Below, piece after piece: positions 8,623 to 17,483 of a DNA stretch of 64,000 nucleotides. How positions within the stretch are numbered: the first letter of the stretch is position 1; the number at the start of each line of letters is the position of its first letter. The translations under genes and the position numbers were made by a program. The DNA is from an uncultured bacterium. GTDB lineage: Bacteria > Cyanobacteriota > Vampirovibrionia > Gastranaerophilales > Gastranaerophilaceae. Location: NCBI GenBank assembly GCA_902462155.1, contig CABQAQ010000005.1, forward strand, positions 101,486 to 165,485. The letters are read 5' to 3'. The notes beneath the pieces are model-generated. The model saw nothing but the letters and a program-made list of their open reading frames with translations. It searched no databases and had not been told where the DNA came from.

Positions 8623-9729
8623 TTATACAAGCTTATTATATTCTTTTGTTAATTTATAAATCTGATCTATTTTTTTATCTTGATTGAAAAATCCATTATA
8701 ACTACTATTCCAATATAATTGGTTTTTTACCAGATCAAATAAATTTTCTGACGATATTTTCCCTTTTTTATTGAAAAGATTACCTATTAATGAAATTTTT
8801 ACCGCATTTTTCATCCCTGGTAACTGGATGTTTATACTCTCTTGCATATTGTTTTTTAAATTTAATATATTTAATATATTTTTATCATAAATCAATGATT
8901 CAATATTATCTTTACTTGCATTTACCATTTTAGATTCTAAATAAGATCCAGGATCCAACATATAAGAATATTTTGAAAATCTATTGTTATCAAAACCTTT
9001 TTCTATTTCTTTTGATACTTTTGATGAATCAAGTTTATGTATTGGTTTATATAAATTCCTTTCTTTTATCTTAAGATCAGTTTTTAATCCTTCTGGTAGA
9101 TTATTAAAAGATATATTGTTACCTGATTTTGTTATTGATTCACCATACTTTAAAGCACCATAAAGATCTCTTTTTGCCCTTATTTGGCTTATCCAATCAT
9201 TTGCAAATATAACTTTATCTCCATAAGATAAATCATCTATATTTTCTATATTTCGTGCGTTCATAAATTGAGCAAATTTAAATGCTCTTCCTTTTGTTTT
9301 GCCATTCTTGGCTACCCATTTCCCATCTTGTATTTTTATACTATTCACTATAGAATTTTCATCTTTACTAAAAAGGTTATTTATTGCTTTATTCATAAGT
9401 ATCTTATTATCTTCTACATTGGTAGATAAGGTAGTATCTTCTAGCAAAGATTTTAATTTGTTTTCATTATTTAATAATTTTTTATCTATCAAACTTTTAT
9501 TAAAAAATCTATTAACTAATCTGGATACACCTAGAGCTAAACCGGCTAAACAAACAACGCTAGCTGTTATATTCACTGCTTTTGCGAACTTTTCGTCTTC
9601 TTTATATTTATTCACAAGAACATCAACTTTTGTGCTAATTGTATTTTTTTTATCAACTTGACCATTATCATTTTGTTCTATATTTCTGTATGGCAAAGTA
9701 TTCTGATAACCACTTATCGAATTCAGCAT
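8623..9729 (-). CDS. uncharacterised protein with one membrane helix (368 aa)
   Basis: Not recognised. I place the start at ATG 9729 (MLNSISGYQNTLPYRN) because GAGG lies 8 nt upstream. A TTG 51 nt further up extends the frame but has no ribosome site and adds a hydrophobic tail. The N-terminal ~35 residues are polar and low in complexity. A single hydrophobic helix occupies about residues 60-80, and the rest is K/N-rich, mostly helical and soluble. There is a weak similarity in build to the 604-aa gene at 4270: polar N-terminus, membrane helix, Lys-rich soluble part. It is convergent with the sigma-28-driven gene at 7601. Confidence 0.65.
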   Translation of the reverse strand: MLNSISGYQNTLPYRNIEQNDNGQVDKKNTISTKVDVLVNKYKEDEKFAKAVNITASVVCLAGLALGVSRLVNRFFNKSLIDKKLLNNENKLKSLLEDTTLSTNVEDNKILMNKAINNLFSKDENSIVNSIKIQDGKWVAKNGKTKGRAFKFAQFMNARNIENIDDLSYGDKVIFANDWISQIRAKRDLYGALKYGESITKSGNNISFNNLPEGLKTDLKIKERNLYKPIHKLDSSKVSKEIEKGFDNNRFSKYSYMLDPGSYLESKMVNASKDNIESLIYDKNILNILNLKNNMQESINIQLPGMKNAVKISLIGNLFNKKGKISSENLFDLVKNQLYWNSSYNGFFNQDKKIDQIYKLTKEYNKLV

Positions 9730-9898
9730 CTCTTGTATCCTCAAACTTATATATATTATATAAAAAATAAATATCCCCAAAAATTGACTTAAATTTTAAA
9801 ATTTAAAAGAAAAAATGTAATAGTTCGTTACAATAAATGATTAATCAATATATAAATAATGCTATATAATATAATTATAAAATAGGGGAAGAGAAAAA

Positions 9899-11089
9899 TT
9901 GAATAAAAAAATAATTACAATAATAAGCTTATTAAGTTTTATATTTAATTCTTTACAAGTTACTGCAATAGCACAAAATAATAATAGTAAATCATCCTAT
10001 ATGCTATCTTCTTCGAATCCAAAATCTTCGTCAAATAGACTGGATGGCTCTGTGCGTTATGATAATATCTTTCAACCACAAGAAAATATTTTTACAGGTG
10101 ATGTTGAAAAAATAAAAGAAAAAGAAATAATAAAAATGACAGTGTCACAAGTGTTAAGTTCAGGTTATACAGAAGAAGGTGACGAATTTTTTGCAGAAAT
10201 AACAAGCGAAGTTGAAGGTAAAAAAGGAGTAATATTACCAATAGGAACAGTAGCCCACGGAATAGTAAGAGAAATGGCAGAAGCAAAACGTCTTGGCAAA
10301 GACGGTTGGATAGAACTTAGTTTTGATTATCTCATAACCCCAGACGGAAGAGAAATCCCAATAGAAGGAAGAATGACAACAAAAATGCATCCGGTTAAAG
10401 GAGTAGCAAAAGCAGTAGTAGAAGATACAGCCTACACCTTAGCCGGTGGAGTAATAGGCGGTCTAACAGCTTTGAATTTATTTGGAATAGAAGCAGCAGT
10501 TGCAAGTCAAGGATATACCTTAGCCGGCGGAGCTGCTATAGGTGGTGCCATTGGCCTTGGTATCAGCCTTTACAGAAAAGGATCCGATGTTTTAATATCT
10601 CCTGGTGATGAGATTAAAGTAAAGATTAATTCTCCTGTTGACTTACCTGTAATTTCTGAAGAAGCTTTAAGACAAGATGAAGTCCATTATCAAGGGTTGG
10701 ACGTTAAAATAACAAATATAAAACTAGAAAAAGATCCTTTTGGAGAAACAAATACTTATAATATATCTCTTATTATTCAAAATAATACAGATAAATCTTT
10801 TTCAAGCTTCGATATGGCTTTGATGAGCGAAAATAAAAAGGTGTTTTATCCGTCCTTATTTGGAGATAATACTCTTATGATGACTCAGATTAAACCAAAT
10901 GATAAAATAAGTGGTAAAATCTGCTTTTCTGTAGAAAATGTAAAAAAGAAACATTGGCTTGTGTTTTTTGACCGCATAAATCGAAAACCTTTAAATCGTA
11001 TCTCTATCGATAATGCTCTAAGAGATATAAAACTTAAAGAGAAAAATAAAAAAACTCAGAAAAAATTTACTAAAAAAGTAAAAATATAA
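9899..11089 (+). CDS. exported protein with DUF4352-like C-terminal domain
   Basis: The 396-aa product starts at TTG 9899 after an AGGGGA site; no ATG fits the signal peptide. Residues 1-25 are a classic signal peptide (MNKKIITIISLLSFIFNSL, then TAIAQ), followed by a Ser/Asn-rich linker. Residues 75-160 form a beta domain with VILPIGTVAHGIVREM and DYLITPDGREIPI. Two Gly-rich hydrophobic stretches follow (about 180-225), the first introduced by TLAGGVIGG. The C-terminal part (about 255-365, VKITNIKLEKDPFGETNTY on) resembles DUF4352-type extracellular domains. The final ~30 residues are Lys-rich. It is probably an envelope protein of unknown role. Codons end mainly in A over the first ~600 nt and mainly in T afterwards. 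Confidence 0.65.
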   Translation: MNKKIITIISLLSFIFNSLQVTAIAQNNNSKSSYMLSSSNPKSSSNRLDGSVRYDNIFQPQENIFTGDVEKIKEKEIIKMTVSQVLSSGYTEEGDEFFAEITSEVEGKKGVILPIGTVAHGIVREMAEAKRLGKDGWIELSFDYLITPDGREIPIEGRMTTKMHPVKGVAKAVVEDTAYTLAGGVIGGLTALNLFGIEAAVASQGYTLAGGAAIGGAIGLGISLYRKGSDVLISPGDEIKVKINSPVDLPVISEEALRQDEVHYQGLDVKITNIKLEKDPFGETNTYNISLIIQNNTDKSFSSFDMALMSENKKVFYPSLFGDNTLMMTQIKPNDKISGKICFSVENVKKKHWLVFFDRINRKPLNRISIDNALRDIKLKEKNKKTQKKFTKKVKI

Positions 11090-11176
11090 TTTTTTTAATT
11101 TAGTACTTGATATCCTTTCAAGTTTAGAATACTATATAAATAATATGCTAGTTAGTTAATTTGAGTATTTATATAT

Positions 11177-11830
11177 ATGCCACTAAAAACTAAATCAAAA
11201 CTTGAAAATCAATTTAAAATTCAAGATTATATGGAACTTATAGAAAAAACTGTAAAGGTGGAGTTTAAACATTTGTGTTTTAATCATATTATTGACTTTT
11301 CGGAACTTATCCAGATTGGAATACAAGTTGTTTATGAACTAAACGGTGAACAATCTATTGAAAACCATAAAAAATCGTATATCTCAACAGCAATAAAATG
11401 GGCAATAAGAAACGAGGTAAGACGTCGTATTCGTTGGTATTCTGCAAAAATAGAGCCCCATAAAAATAGTCAAGAGCCAGAAGAAGATAATGAAAACATT
11501 AATAATATAGAAATTAGAGAAGAAGTTTATAAATCTATATTATCTATTGAAGAAATGGCAAGTGCGCCAAAACCTATATTAATTAAAGACGGCTCTAAAA
11601 ATCCTGAAGAAATTGCTCTTTATAAAGAGTTAAGTAAATATATTAAAGAAGCTATAGAAAAACTACCTCTACGAGAAAAAGAACTTATAGAATCTAGATT
11701 TTTTAAAGATAAAAAATTAAAAGATCTGGCCATAGAATTTGATATATCTCAATCAAGAATCTCTAGAATTATTCAATCAGGATTAAACAAGTTGAAAAAA
11801 GAACTAGCTACAAAAAATATTTTTTATTAA
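11177..11830 (+). CDS. sigma-70 family RNA polymerase sigma factor
   Basis: The 217-aa protein has a region-2-like segment (IDFSELIQIGIQVVYEL, then YISTAIKWAIRNEVRRRIR, residues about 39-90). A short acidic linker (SQEPEEDNENINN) replaces most of region 3. Region 4 is a clear helix-turn-helix (EKLPLREKELIESRFF, then LAIEFDISQSRISRIIQSG, about 150-210). Such factors direct RNA polymerase to a special promoter set. Given two sigma-28-type promoters in this window it is a candidate FliA, but the short region 3 also fits other alternative sigma factors. The ribosome site is weak. It is 87 nt after the exported-protein gene. Confidence 0.8.
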   Translation: MPLKTKSKLENQFKIQDYMELIEKTVKVEFKHLCFNHIIDFSELIQIGIQVVYELNGEQSIENHKKSYISTAIKWAIRNEVRRRIRWYSAKIEPHKNSQEPEEDNENINNIEIREEVYKSILSIEEMASAPKPILIKDGSKNPEEIALYKELSKYIKEAIEKLPLREKELIESRFFKDKKLKDLAIEFDISQSRISRIIQSGLNKLKKELATKNIFY

Positions 11831-11863
11831 CAACGTAAATAAGTAAAAGGATAGATATATTTA

Positions 11864-12835
11864 TTACTTATCAAAAAGAGCAGAAATAAATTCTTCCGGA
11901 TTAAAATCTTCTAAATCGGAAATCTTTTCTCCAACCCCTATTAACTTGACAGGAAGACTATACTGATCAGCTATAGCAAAAATAATAGCACCTTTTGCTG
12001 ATCCATCAAGTTTTGTTAAAGCAACAGAGGTGAGATTAGCTACTTTAAAGAAAACATCAGCTTGATTCAACCCGTTTTGTCCTGTGTTTGCATCTAATAC
12101 AAGAATACTTTCACTTAAATATTCTGAGGCTTTTTTATCAATTACAGATTTAATCTTCGATAACTCTTCCATTAAGTTAAACTTATTCTGTAATCTACCT
12201 GCCGTATCTATTATAAGAACGTCATAATTTTCATTTTTTGCTTTTTCAATAGACTCAAAAACAACAGCCGCAGGGTCAATACCGTCTTTTCTTAAAATAT
12301 CAACACAAGCTCTTTTCGCCCAAACATCCAATTGTTCTTCGGCTGCAGCTCTAAATGTATCAGCTGCCGCTATAAGAACCTTCTTCCCCTCTTCTTTGAA
12401 TCTATTCGCCAATTTCCCTATTAATGTTGTCTTGCCTGCTCCGTTTACTCCTACTACAAGGTATATATTTAATTCCCCCTGATTAAATATTAATTTATTT
12501 GTTTTCGTTTTTTGTAGAATTTTACTGAACTCATCATATAAATAACTTTTCACTTCTGCAGGTTTAATGATATTATTCTTTCTTAAATTATCAATTAATC
12601 TTGAGGTGATATTTACACCCAGATCCGCTTTAATTAATAACTCCTCCATATCATCTAAAATAAAATCATCAAATTCTTCTTTATTCTCTACAAAGTTCAA
12701 GACATTACTTACTAAATTTTGTGTCGTGTTCGAAATTATATTCTTAAAATTACTGAAAAAATTCTGCTCTTTTTTATTCTGTTCTACATTATCTTCTTCT
12801 TTATTTTTTTTATTCTTATTAAAAAAATCAAACAT
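11864..12835 (-). CDS. ftsY: signal recognition particle receptor FtsY
   Basis: SRP GTPase that docks ribosome-nascent chain complexes at the membrane. The 323-aa protein has a Lys/Glu/Asn-rich N-terminus (about 1-50), a helical N domain, then the GTPase domain: P-loop GVNGAGKTT near residue 130, AADTFRAAA, IIDTAGRLQNKFNLMEEL, and the specificity motif TKLDGSAKG. The end IGVGEKISDLEDFNPEEF is typical. It lies 42 nt after nusB in the same direction, so the two probably share a transcript. Confidence 0.96.
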   Translation of the reverse strand: MFDFFNKNKKNKEEDNVEQNKKEQNFFSNFKNIISNTTQNLVSNVLNFVENKEEFDDFILDDMEELLIKADLGVNITSRLIDNLRKNNIIKPAEVKSYLYDEFSKILQKTKTNKLIFNQGELNIYLVVGVNGAGKTTLIGKLANRFKEEGKKVLIAAADTFRAAAEEQLDVWAKRACVDILRKDGIDPAAVVFESIEKAKNENYDVLIIDTAGRLQNKFNLMEELSKIKSVIDKKASEYLSESILVLDANTGQNGLNQADVFFKVANLTSVALTKLDGSAKGAIIFAIADQYSLPVKLIGVGEKISDLEDFNPEEFISALFDK

Positions 12836-12877
12836 AATAATTCCAAATAAATAATTAATTATCTACAACACAAAATC

Positions 12878-13537
12878 TTAAGATAACTTGCTTTCACTTA
12901 TAACACTACTTAAAATCCCATTTATAAAAGAAGAACTATCTTCTGTAGAATACTTTTTAGCAAGTTCTAAAGCTTCATCAACTATTACTTTAAATGGGGC
13001 ATCCTTTATAAACAAAAGTTCTGTTAAAGCTATCCGTAAAATATCTTTATCCATTTTCACAAGTCTACTAAGATCCCAACCGTGTGCATAGGTCTTTATT
13101 TTATCATCTATTTCTTTATGGTTCTTTTTATAACTTGAAATAAGTGATAAGACAAATTTTTTCACATCTTCTTTTTCTTCTAAAACAGTCATCTCAGCTA
13201 TTTCAAGAGCCAACATTGCATTTTCCGAAATATTTAACAAATCCTCTAGTTTATCTATCATATCAACCGTCATAGGTAATGGCACTTCTATATTTTTTGC
13301 CTCTATTGGACGTTTAATATTTATTGGATGTTCAAGTTCATACGTTTCTATAAACTCTTTTATTTCAAAAATAGCTGCACTTGTATTTTTCAGATCGTTC
13401 TGTGCATTATTTGTTAATGTTCTTACGGAATCTACTAAAATGTCATCTAACTTATCTTCTGTAAATTTTATAATATCATCATCAAGTTGCGAAAATAAAA
13501 TTAAAGATAATTCTCTTGCTGCTCGTCTTGCTTGCAT
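12878..13537 (-). CDS. nusB: transcription antitermination factor NusB
   Basis: RNA-binding factor that, with NusE/S10 and the boxA sequence, prevents termination in rRNA operons. I place the start at ATG 13537 (MQARRAARELSLILFSQL) because AGGA lies 6 nt upstream; a TTG five codons earlier lacks one. The C-terminal half has the family signature WDLSRLVKMDKDILRIALTE and FKVIVDEALELAKKYSTEDS, then FINGILSSV. At 219 aa it is longer than the usual ~140 because an insert of about 70 helical residues separates the N-terminal helix from the core. Longer NusB proteins of this kind occur in cyanobacteria. Confidence 0.93.
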   Translation of the reverse strand: MQARRAARELSLILFSQLDDDIIKFTEDKLDDILVDSVRTLTNNAQNDLKNTSAAIFEIKEFIETYELEHPINIKRPIEAKNIEVPLPMTVDMIDKLEDLLNISENAMLALEIAEMTVLEEKEDVKKFVLSLISSYKKNHKEIDDKIKTYAHGWDLSRLVKMDKDILRIALTELLFIKDAPFKVIVDEALELAKKYSTEDSSSFINGILSSVISESKLS

Positions 13538-13859
13538 ATTTTGTCCTATCAATTTTTATATATATTCTTTTGCTTCTTTTATTATTAAGACATAAAAAAA
13601 TCTTTAGTACAAGTAGAAATAAGACTGTCTTATATATATTTTTTTACCCAATATGTTTAAAAGATAGTTATAATTCTTTTTGCACTAATTTAGGAATCTT
13701 ACCGTTTCAAGACAAATAGGTTCTGAATGGCAATTTCAATCGATTTTAGTGTAAACTTCTATATAAATGCCTATAAAATATAATAAACATCCTATTAAAT
13801 TCATTATCTGTCTAAAATGAAATGATGAAAATCACAATTTATAACAATAAAATGAAATA
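13538..13859. other. non-coding interval upstream of nusB
   Basis: Together with the eno terminator this is about 395 nt without a gene. It holds the nusB upstream region and a 15-nt near-perfect palindrome ATAAGAC-T-GTCTTAT (13619-13633), which could be an operator or a weak terminator. No ORF with a ribosome site and no RNA gene is evident. Confidence 0.5.
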
Positions 13860-13902
13860 AAAAATAGTGTCCTCAAAGTTTCTGTTTAAAGACACTATTT
13901 TT
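13860..13902 (-). terminator. terminator of eno
   Basis: A 12-bp stem AAAAATAGTGTC / GACACTATTTTT (13860-13871 with 13891-13902) with a 19-nt loop lies about 30 nt past the eno stop. On the minus strand a T-rich tail follows. Confidence 0.75.
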
Positions 13903-13933
13903 ATAATATGACTTTTTAGTTAATAAAAATCAA

Positions 13934-15256
13934 TTATTTATTGCAACTGCAAGGTGTTTGCTTGCAAGAACCTTTTTGTCCGTTGAAAGCTTTTAAACCA
14001 ACGAATCTAGCAGCAGAACCAAGTTCTTGTTCAATTCTTATAAGTTGGTTATATTTAGCCATTCTGTCAGATCTTGAAGCAGAACCTGTTTTAATCTGTC
14101 CACAATTTAAAGCAACAGCTAAATCAGCAATAAATGTATCTTCTGTTTCTCCTGAACGGTGTGATGCTATAGCTGTATATCCAGCTTTATGAGCCATGTT
14201 TATTGCTGCTAATGTTTCAGTTAAAGTACCTATTTGGTTAACTTTAATTAATATTGAATTTGCAGTTTCATTTTTGATACCTTTTTCCAATAATTTAACA
14301 TTAGTAACAAATAAATCATCACCTACTAATTGGCATTTTGAGCCTATTTTTTCTGTAAGTAATTTCCAACCGGCCCAATCTTCTTCAGCCATACCATCTT
14401 CTATAGATATAATAGGGAATCTTTCTACCCAATCTTTTAAGAAATCTACCATTTCTTCAGAAGTTAAAGATTTACCACCTTCACCTTCAAGAACATATTT
14501 TCCATCCCTATAAAATTCTGAAGATGCAACATCTAAACAAATCTTTATTTGATCTGTTGTATAACCTGCATTTTTAATAGCTGTAAGAATAACATCAATA
14601 GCTTCTTCATTGCTGCCTAAATTAGGTGCAAATCCACCTTCATCACCTACAGATGTAGCTAATCCTTTTTCATTAAGAACTTTCTTTAATGCGTGGAATA
14701 CTTCAGCACCCATTCTGATAGCTTCTTGGAAGTTTACTGCTCCTACCGGTGCTATCATAAATTCTTGGAAATCTATATTATTATCTGCGTGTGCTCCACC
14801 ATTGATAATGTTCATCATAGGTACTGGTAATGTTGTTGCATTAATACCACCAAGATATCTATATAATGGCATTTCATAAGCCATTGATGCTGCTTTTGCA
14901 CAAGCTAATGATACACCAAGAATTGCATTTGCTCCTAGTTTTGATTTATTTTCTGTACCATCTAATTCTAACATTAATCTATCGATTTCATATTGATTAC
15001 TAGCATCTTCGCCTATTAATTCAGGTGCTATAATTGTATTTACATTATCTACTGCTTGTAATACACCTTTACCACAATATGTTGATTTATCACCATCTCT
15101 TAATTCTAAAGCTTCGTGAATACCTGTAGATGCTCCTGATGGAACAGCTGCTCTACCTACTACTCCACAAGATAACTTTACATCAACTTCTACAGTTGGG
15201 TTTCCACGTGAATCTAATATTTGTCTTGCTTTTACATCTTCTATAAATGTTGGCAT
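13934..15256 (-). CDS. eno: enolase (phosphopyruvate hydratase)
   Basis: Glycolytic enzyme interconverting 2-phosphoglycerate and phosphoenolpyruvate. The 440-aa protein has ARQILDSRGNPTVEVDV at the N-terminus, SGASTGIHEALELRDGD, the metal-binding region IEDGMAEEDWAGW, and ILIKVNQIGTLTET followed by SHRSGETEDTFIADLAVA. An AAAGGAGAAAT ribosome site precedes the ATG. Unusually, after the normal enolase end (FVGLKAFNGQ) there is a tail of about 12 residues, GSCKQTPCSCNK, with three cysteines. The gene seems to be transcribed alone, 100 nt downstream of the Maf gene. Confidence 0.97.
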   Translation of the reverse strand: MPTFIEDVKARQILDSRGNPTVEVDVKLSCGVVGRAAVPSGASTGIHEALELRDGDKSTYCGKGVLQAVDNVNTIIAPELIGEDASNQYEIDRLMLELDGTENKSKLGANAILGVSLACAKAASMAYEMPLYRYLGGINATTLPVPMMNIINGGAHADNNIDFQEFMIAPVGAVNFQEAIRMGAEVFHALKKVLNEKGLATSVGDEGGFAPNLGSNEEAIDVILTAIKNAGYTTDQIKICLDVASSEFYRDGKYVLEGEGGKSLTSEEMVDFLKDWVERFPIISIEDGMAEEDWAGWKLLTEKIGSKCQLVGDDLFVTNVKLLEKGIKNETANSILIKVNQIGTLTETLAAINMAHKAGYTAIASHRSGETEDTFIADLAVALNCGQIKTGSASRSDRMAKYNQLIRIEQELGSAARFVGLKAFNGQKGSCKQTPCSCNK

Positions 15257-15357
15257 TTGATTTCTCCTTTTTTTAACCTAAACATTATTTCGACTCGTTT
15301 ATTATTTCACATAATCATCTTTTATACAATAGAATTTTATTATTTTTTCTCTATTTA

Positions 15358-17301
15358 TTAAAAATATTTATTTATTATTTCTATATAGCTTCCGAAAGTA
15401 CTTTCTATTTCTATAAAAAACTCTTCTATTTTTAATATCATTTCTTTGTGAGATTTATAATCCGTTTTATCTGACATATTTCTTATCATTTTATTTAATT
15501 TATTTGTTGGTTTTAATATAGATAATAATATTATTAAGTCTTTTGAGTTCTTTTCTATTATTTCTTTATATATTTTAACAAATTTTCTTAAATTAATTAT
15601 GGCTTTGTCATTAAAATATTTTGCTCTATTTATTTCCTTTTTATAAATTTCAAAGTATTTTTTTGATTCAATATATTCTGATAAGATTTTTTTTAATAAC
15701 TCTAAATCAGCTTTAAGATTTTTATAGAACTTTTCTTTATTAACAGTCGAAGATAAATCAAGATCTTTTAAAACTTGATTTTCTACATCTATTATATTGT
15801 TTCCATAAGGTTTCATAGCTATATCCAGTGGTATATGATCAAAACCGTCTATGAAGGCCCCTCCTATAGAACTGTTAATCAGTTTTATTTCTTTATTATT
15901 TTTTTCCGCAAATTCTTTAAAATGATCAAGGAAAAGTAAATATACATTCTGAGATGGGATTAATTCGCCATTTTGACCTTTTATTGTTACTAAAGATGAA
16001 TTAAGATGATTTAGTTTCCAATTAAGATAATCCCGTTTCTCCTTTTCCGTACAATGATTTTTATCCTCGGATATTGCTTTATATAATTTTTCGTAATCAT
16101 TTATTATAACTTTAAATTTTTGAGTATCCGGATCTTTTACACACTTAAACTCAGAATAAACACTATTTTCAGAATACAACTGATTATGTGTATATGCAAG
16201 ATCCTGACCTAAAAGGATAATAGGATTACAACCCAAAACTTTAGCACTATACAATGCGTGATAAGATACAGTTCCCTTTGCTTCAAAAAATTTATCCGTT
16301 TGCTCTGTTATATTCATATACCAATTATTAGCTAAATTCTCTTGGGAAAATGTCAAAAAATGACGTCTAAATTCTCTTTCAAAAAATTTATAATGTGTAC
16401 TTGGTTCCGATATAAAATTTATATTTGAGGTATCATAAGTTCTTAATTGTTCGGTACAATCATTGAATTCTATAATATTAAGAAAATCTACCTTAATGTT
16501 ATTCTCTTTTAATACCTTAAAAGCTGTACCAACACAAAAAATTATTGCATTATTCTGATATTGCTTTAATCTGTCTATATTCTCATATAACGTTGGACCG
16601 GCTGATACTATTATTGCCGGTTTATTTTTAAATTTATTTTCTAATCTGTATATGTCAGGTAATTCTATTTTTTTATCAAGTTTTTGTAATGTCTGATTAA
16701 AAAAACAAGAGATATAATCATTTGTAAATTTATAATTATGTTCTATTATGCTTACATCTTTTGATATTTTATAAAATAATTCTTTGTATTTTTCAGGGTA
16801 ATATTTTTTATAAGAATCTAAAAATAAAAATACTACTTTAGCACTATAATTATAAAAATAAAGAATATTATTTAAAATATCATCTGCATCGCAAATAACT
16901 CTTACTCTTGAAGAACTTAACTCGTTTTTAAAATCAACAATTTCAAAAACAGATTTTAAAACCTCTTTGTTTGGTTCAAAAAGAATAATCTTTCCTTTTA
17001 ATCTTGCAAACACTTCTTTAAAAAGATACCCAAGACCTATTCCAAATACAAAATAGATACTATCAACAGAATCATTTTTCACCGTATTAATAATATCTAA
17101 AGCTTCTTTTTCAGGATCAATATTATTGTGAAGTAATTGACCATCTAATAATAAATTTGGAGTATTTGTGTCATTGTAAACTAAACAAAGATCACAGGTT
17201 AATTTTTTTATATCATTCAGACCGGAAGCTAATTTTTTATTATACAAAGAAATACATTCTATATTTTCAAGAAATATCTTGTTAACTTCAGATAAAACCA
17301 T
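15358..17301 (-). CDS. motility accessory factor (Maf) / 6-hydroxymethylpterin pyrophosphokinase-like glycosyltransferase
   Basis: This 647-aa protein matches the MAF_flag10 (DUF115) family, whose members modify flagellin with nonulosonic-acid-type sugars in other bacteria. The N-terminal third has a Rossmann-like segment (VDSIYFVFGIGLGYLFKEV, then IILFEPNKE). The DUF115 core starts near residue 205 with NKPAIIVSAGPTLYENIDRL and continues through FCVGTAFKVLKENNIKVDF, GTVSYHALYSAKVLGC and PIILLGQDLAYT. The C-terminal ~150 residues are a Lys-rich coiled coil. It is a single gene with no sugar-synthesis genes beside it. The only other glycosyltransferase nearby is the repeat-switched one at 6325. 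Confidence 0.85.
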   Translation of the reverse strand: MVLSEVNKIFLENIECISLYNKKLASGLNDIKKLTCDLCLVYNDTNTPNLLLDGQLLHNNIDPEKEALDIINTVKNDSVDSIYFVFGIGLGYLFKEVFARLKGKIILFEPNKEVLKSVFEIVDFKNELSSSRVRVICDADDILNNILYFYNYSAKVVFLFLDSYKKYYPEKYKELFYKISKDVSIIEHNYKFTNDYISCFFNQTLQKLDKKIELPDIYRLENKFKNKPAIIVSAGPTLYENIDRLKQYQNNAIIFCVGTAFKVLKENNIKVDFLNIIEFNDCTEQLRTYDTSNINFISEPSTHYKFFEREFRRHFLTFSQENLANNWYMNITEQTDKFFEAKGTVSYHALYSAKVLGCNPIILLGQDLAYTHNQLYSENSVYSEFKCVKDPDTQKFKVIINDYEKLYKAISEDKNHCTEKEKRDYLNWKLNHLNSSLVTIKGQNGELIPSQNVYLLFLDHFKEFAEKNNKEIKLINSSIGGAFIDGFDHIPLDIAMKPYGNNIIDVENQVLKDLDLSSTVNKEKFYKNLKADLELLKKILSEYIESKKYFEIYKKEINRAKYFNDKAIINLRKFVKIYKEIIEKNSKDLIILLSILKPTNKLNKMIRNMSDKTDYKSHKEMILKIEEFFIEIESTFGSYIEIINKYF

Positions 17302-17483
17302 CAGATCCTTCCAATTATAAACTCTTTTTAGCTTTTATTTAAATAATTAACAATATACCATATATTTTATAGAAATAAAAAAAATAATTCAGATATAAAA
17401 AGAAATAAATAAAGCATTTGTTACATAAATTCTGAAATAAGATTGATAAATATTATAATTAGAGTAAAATAAATATAGTTAAG

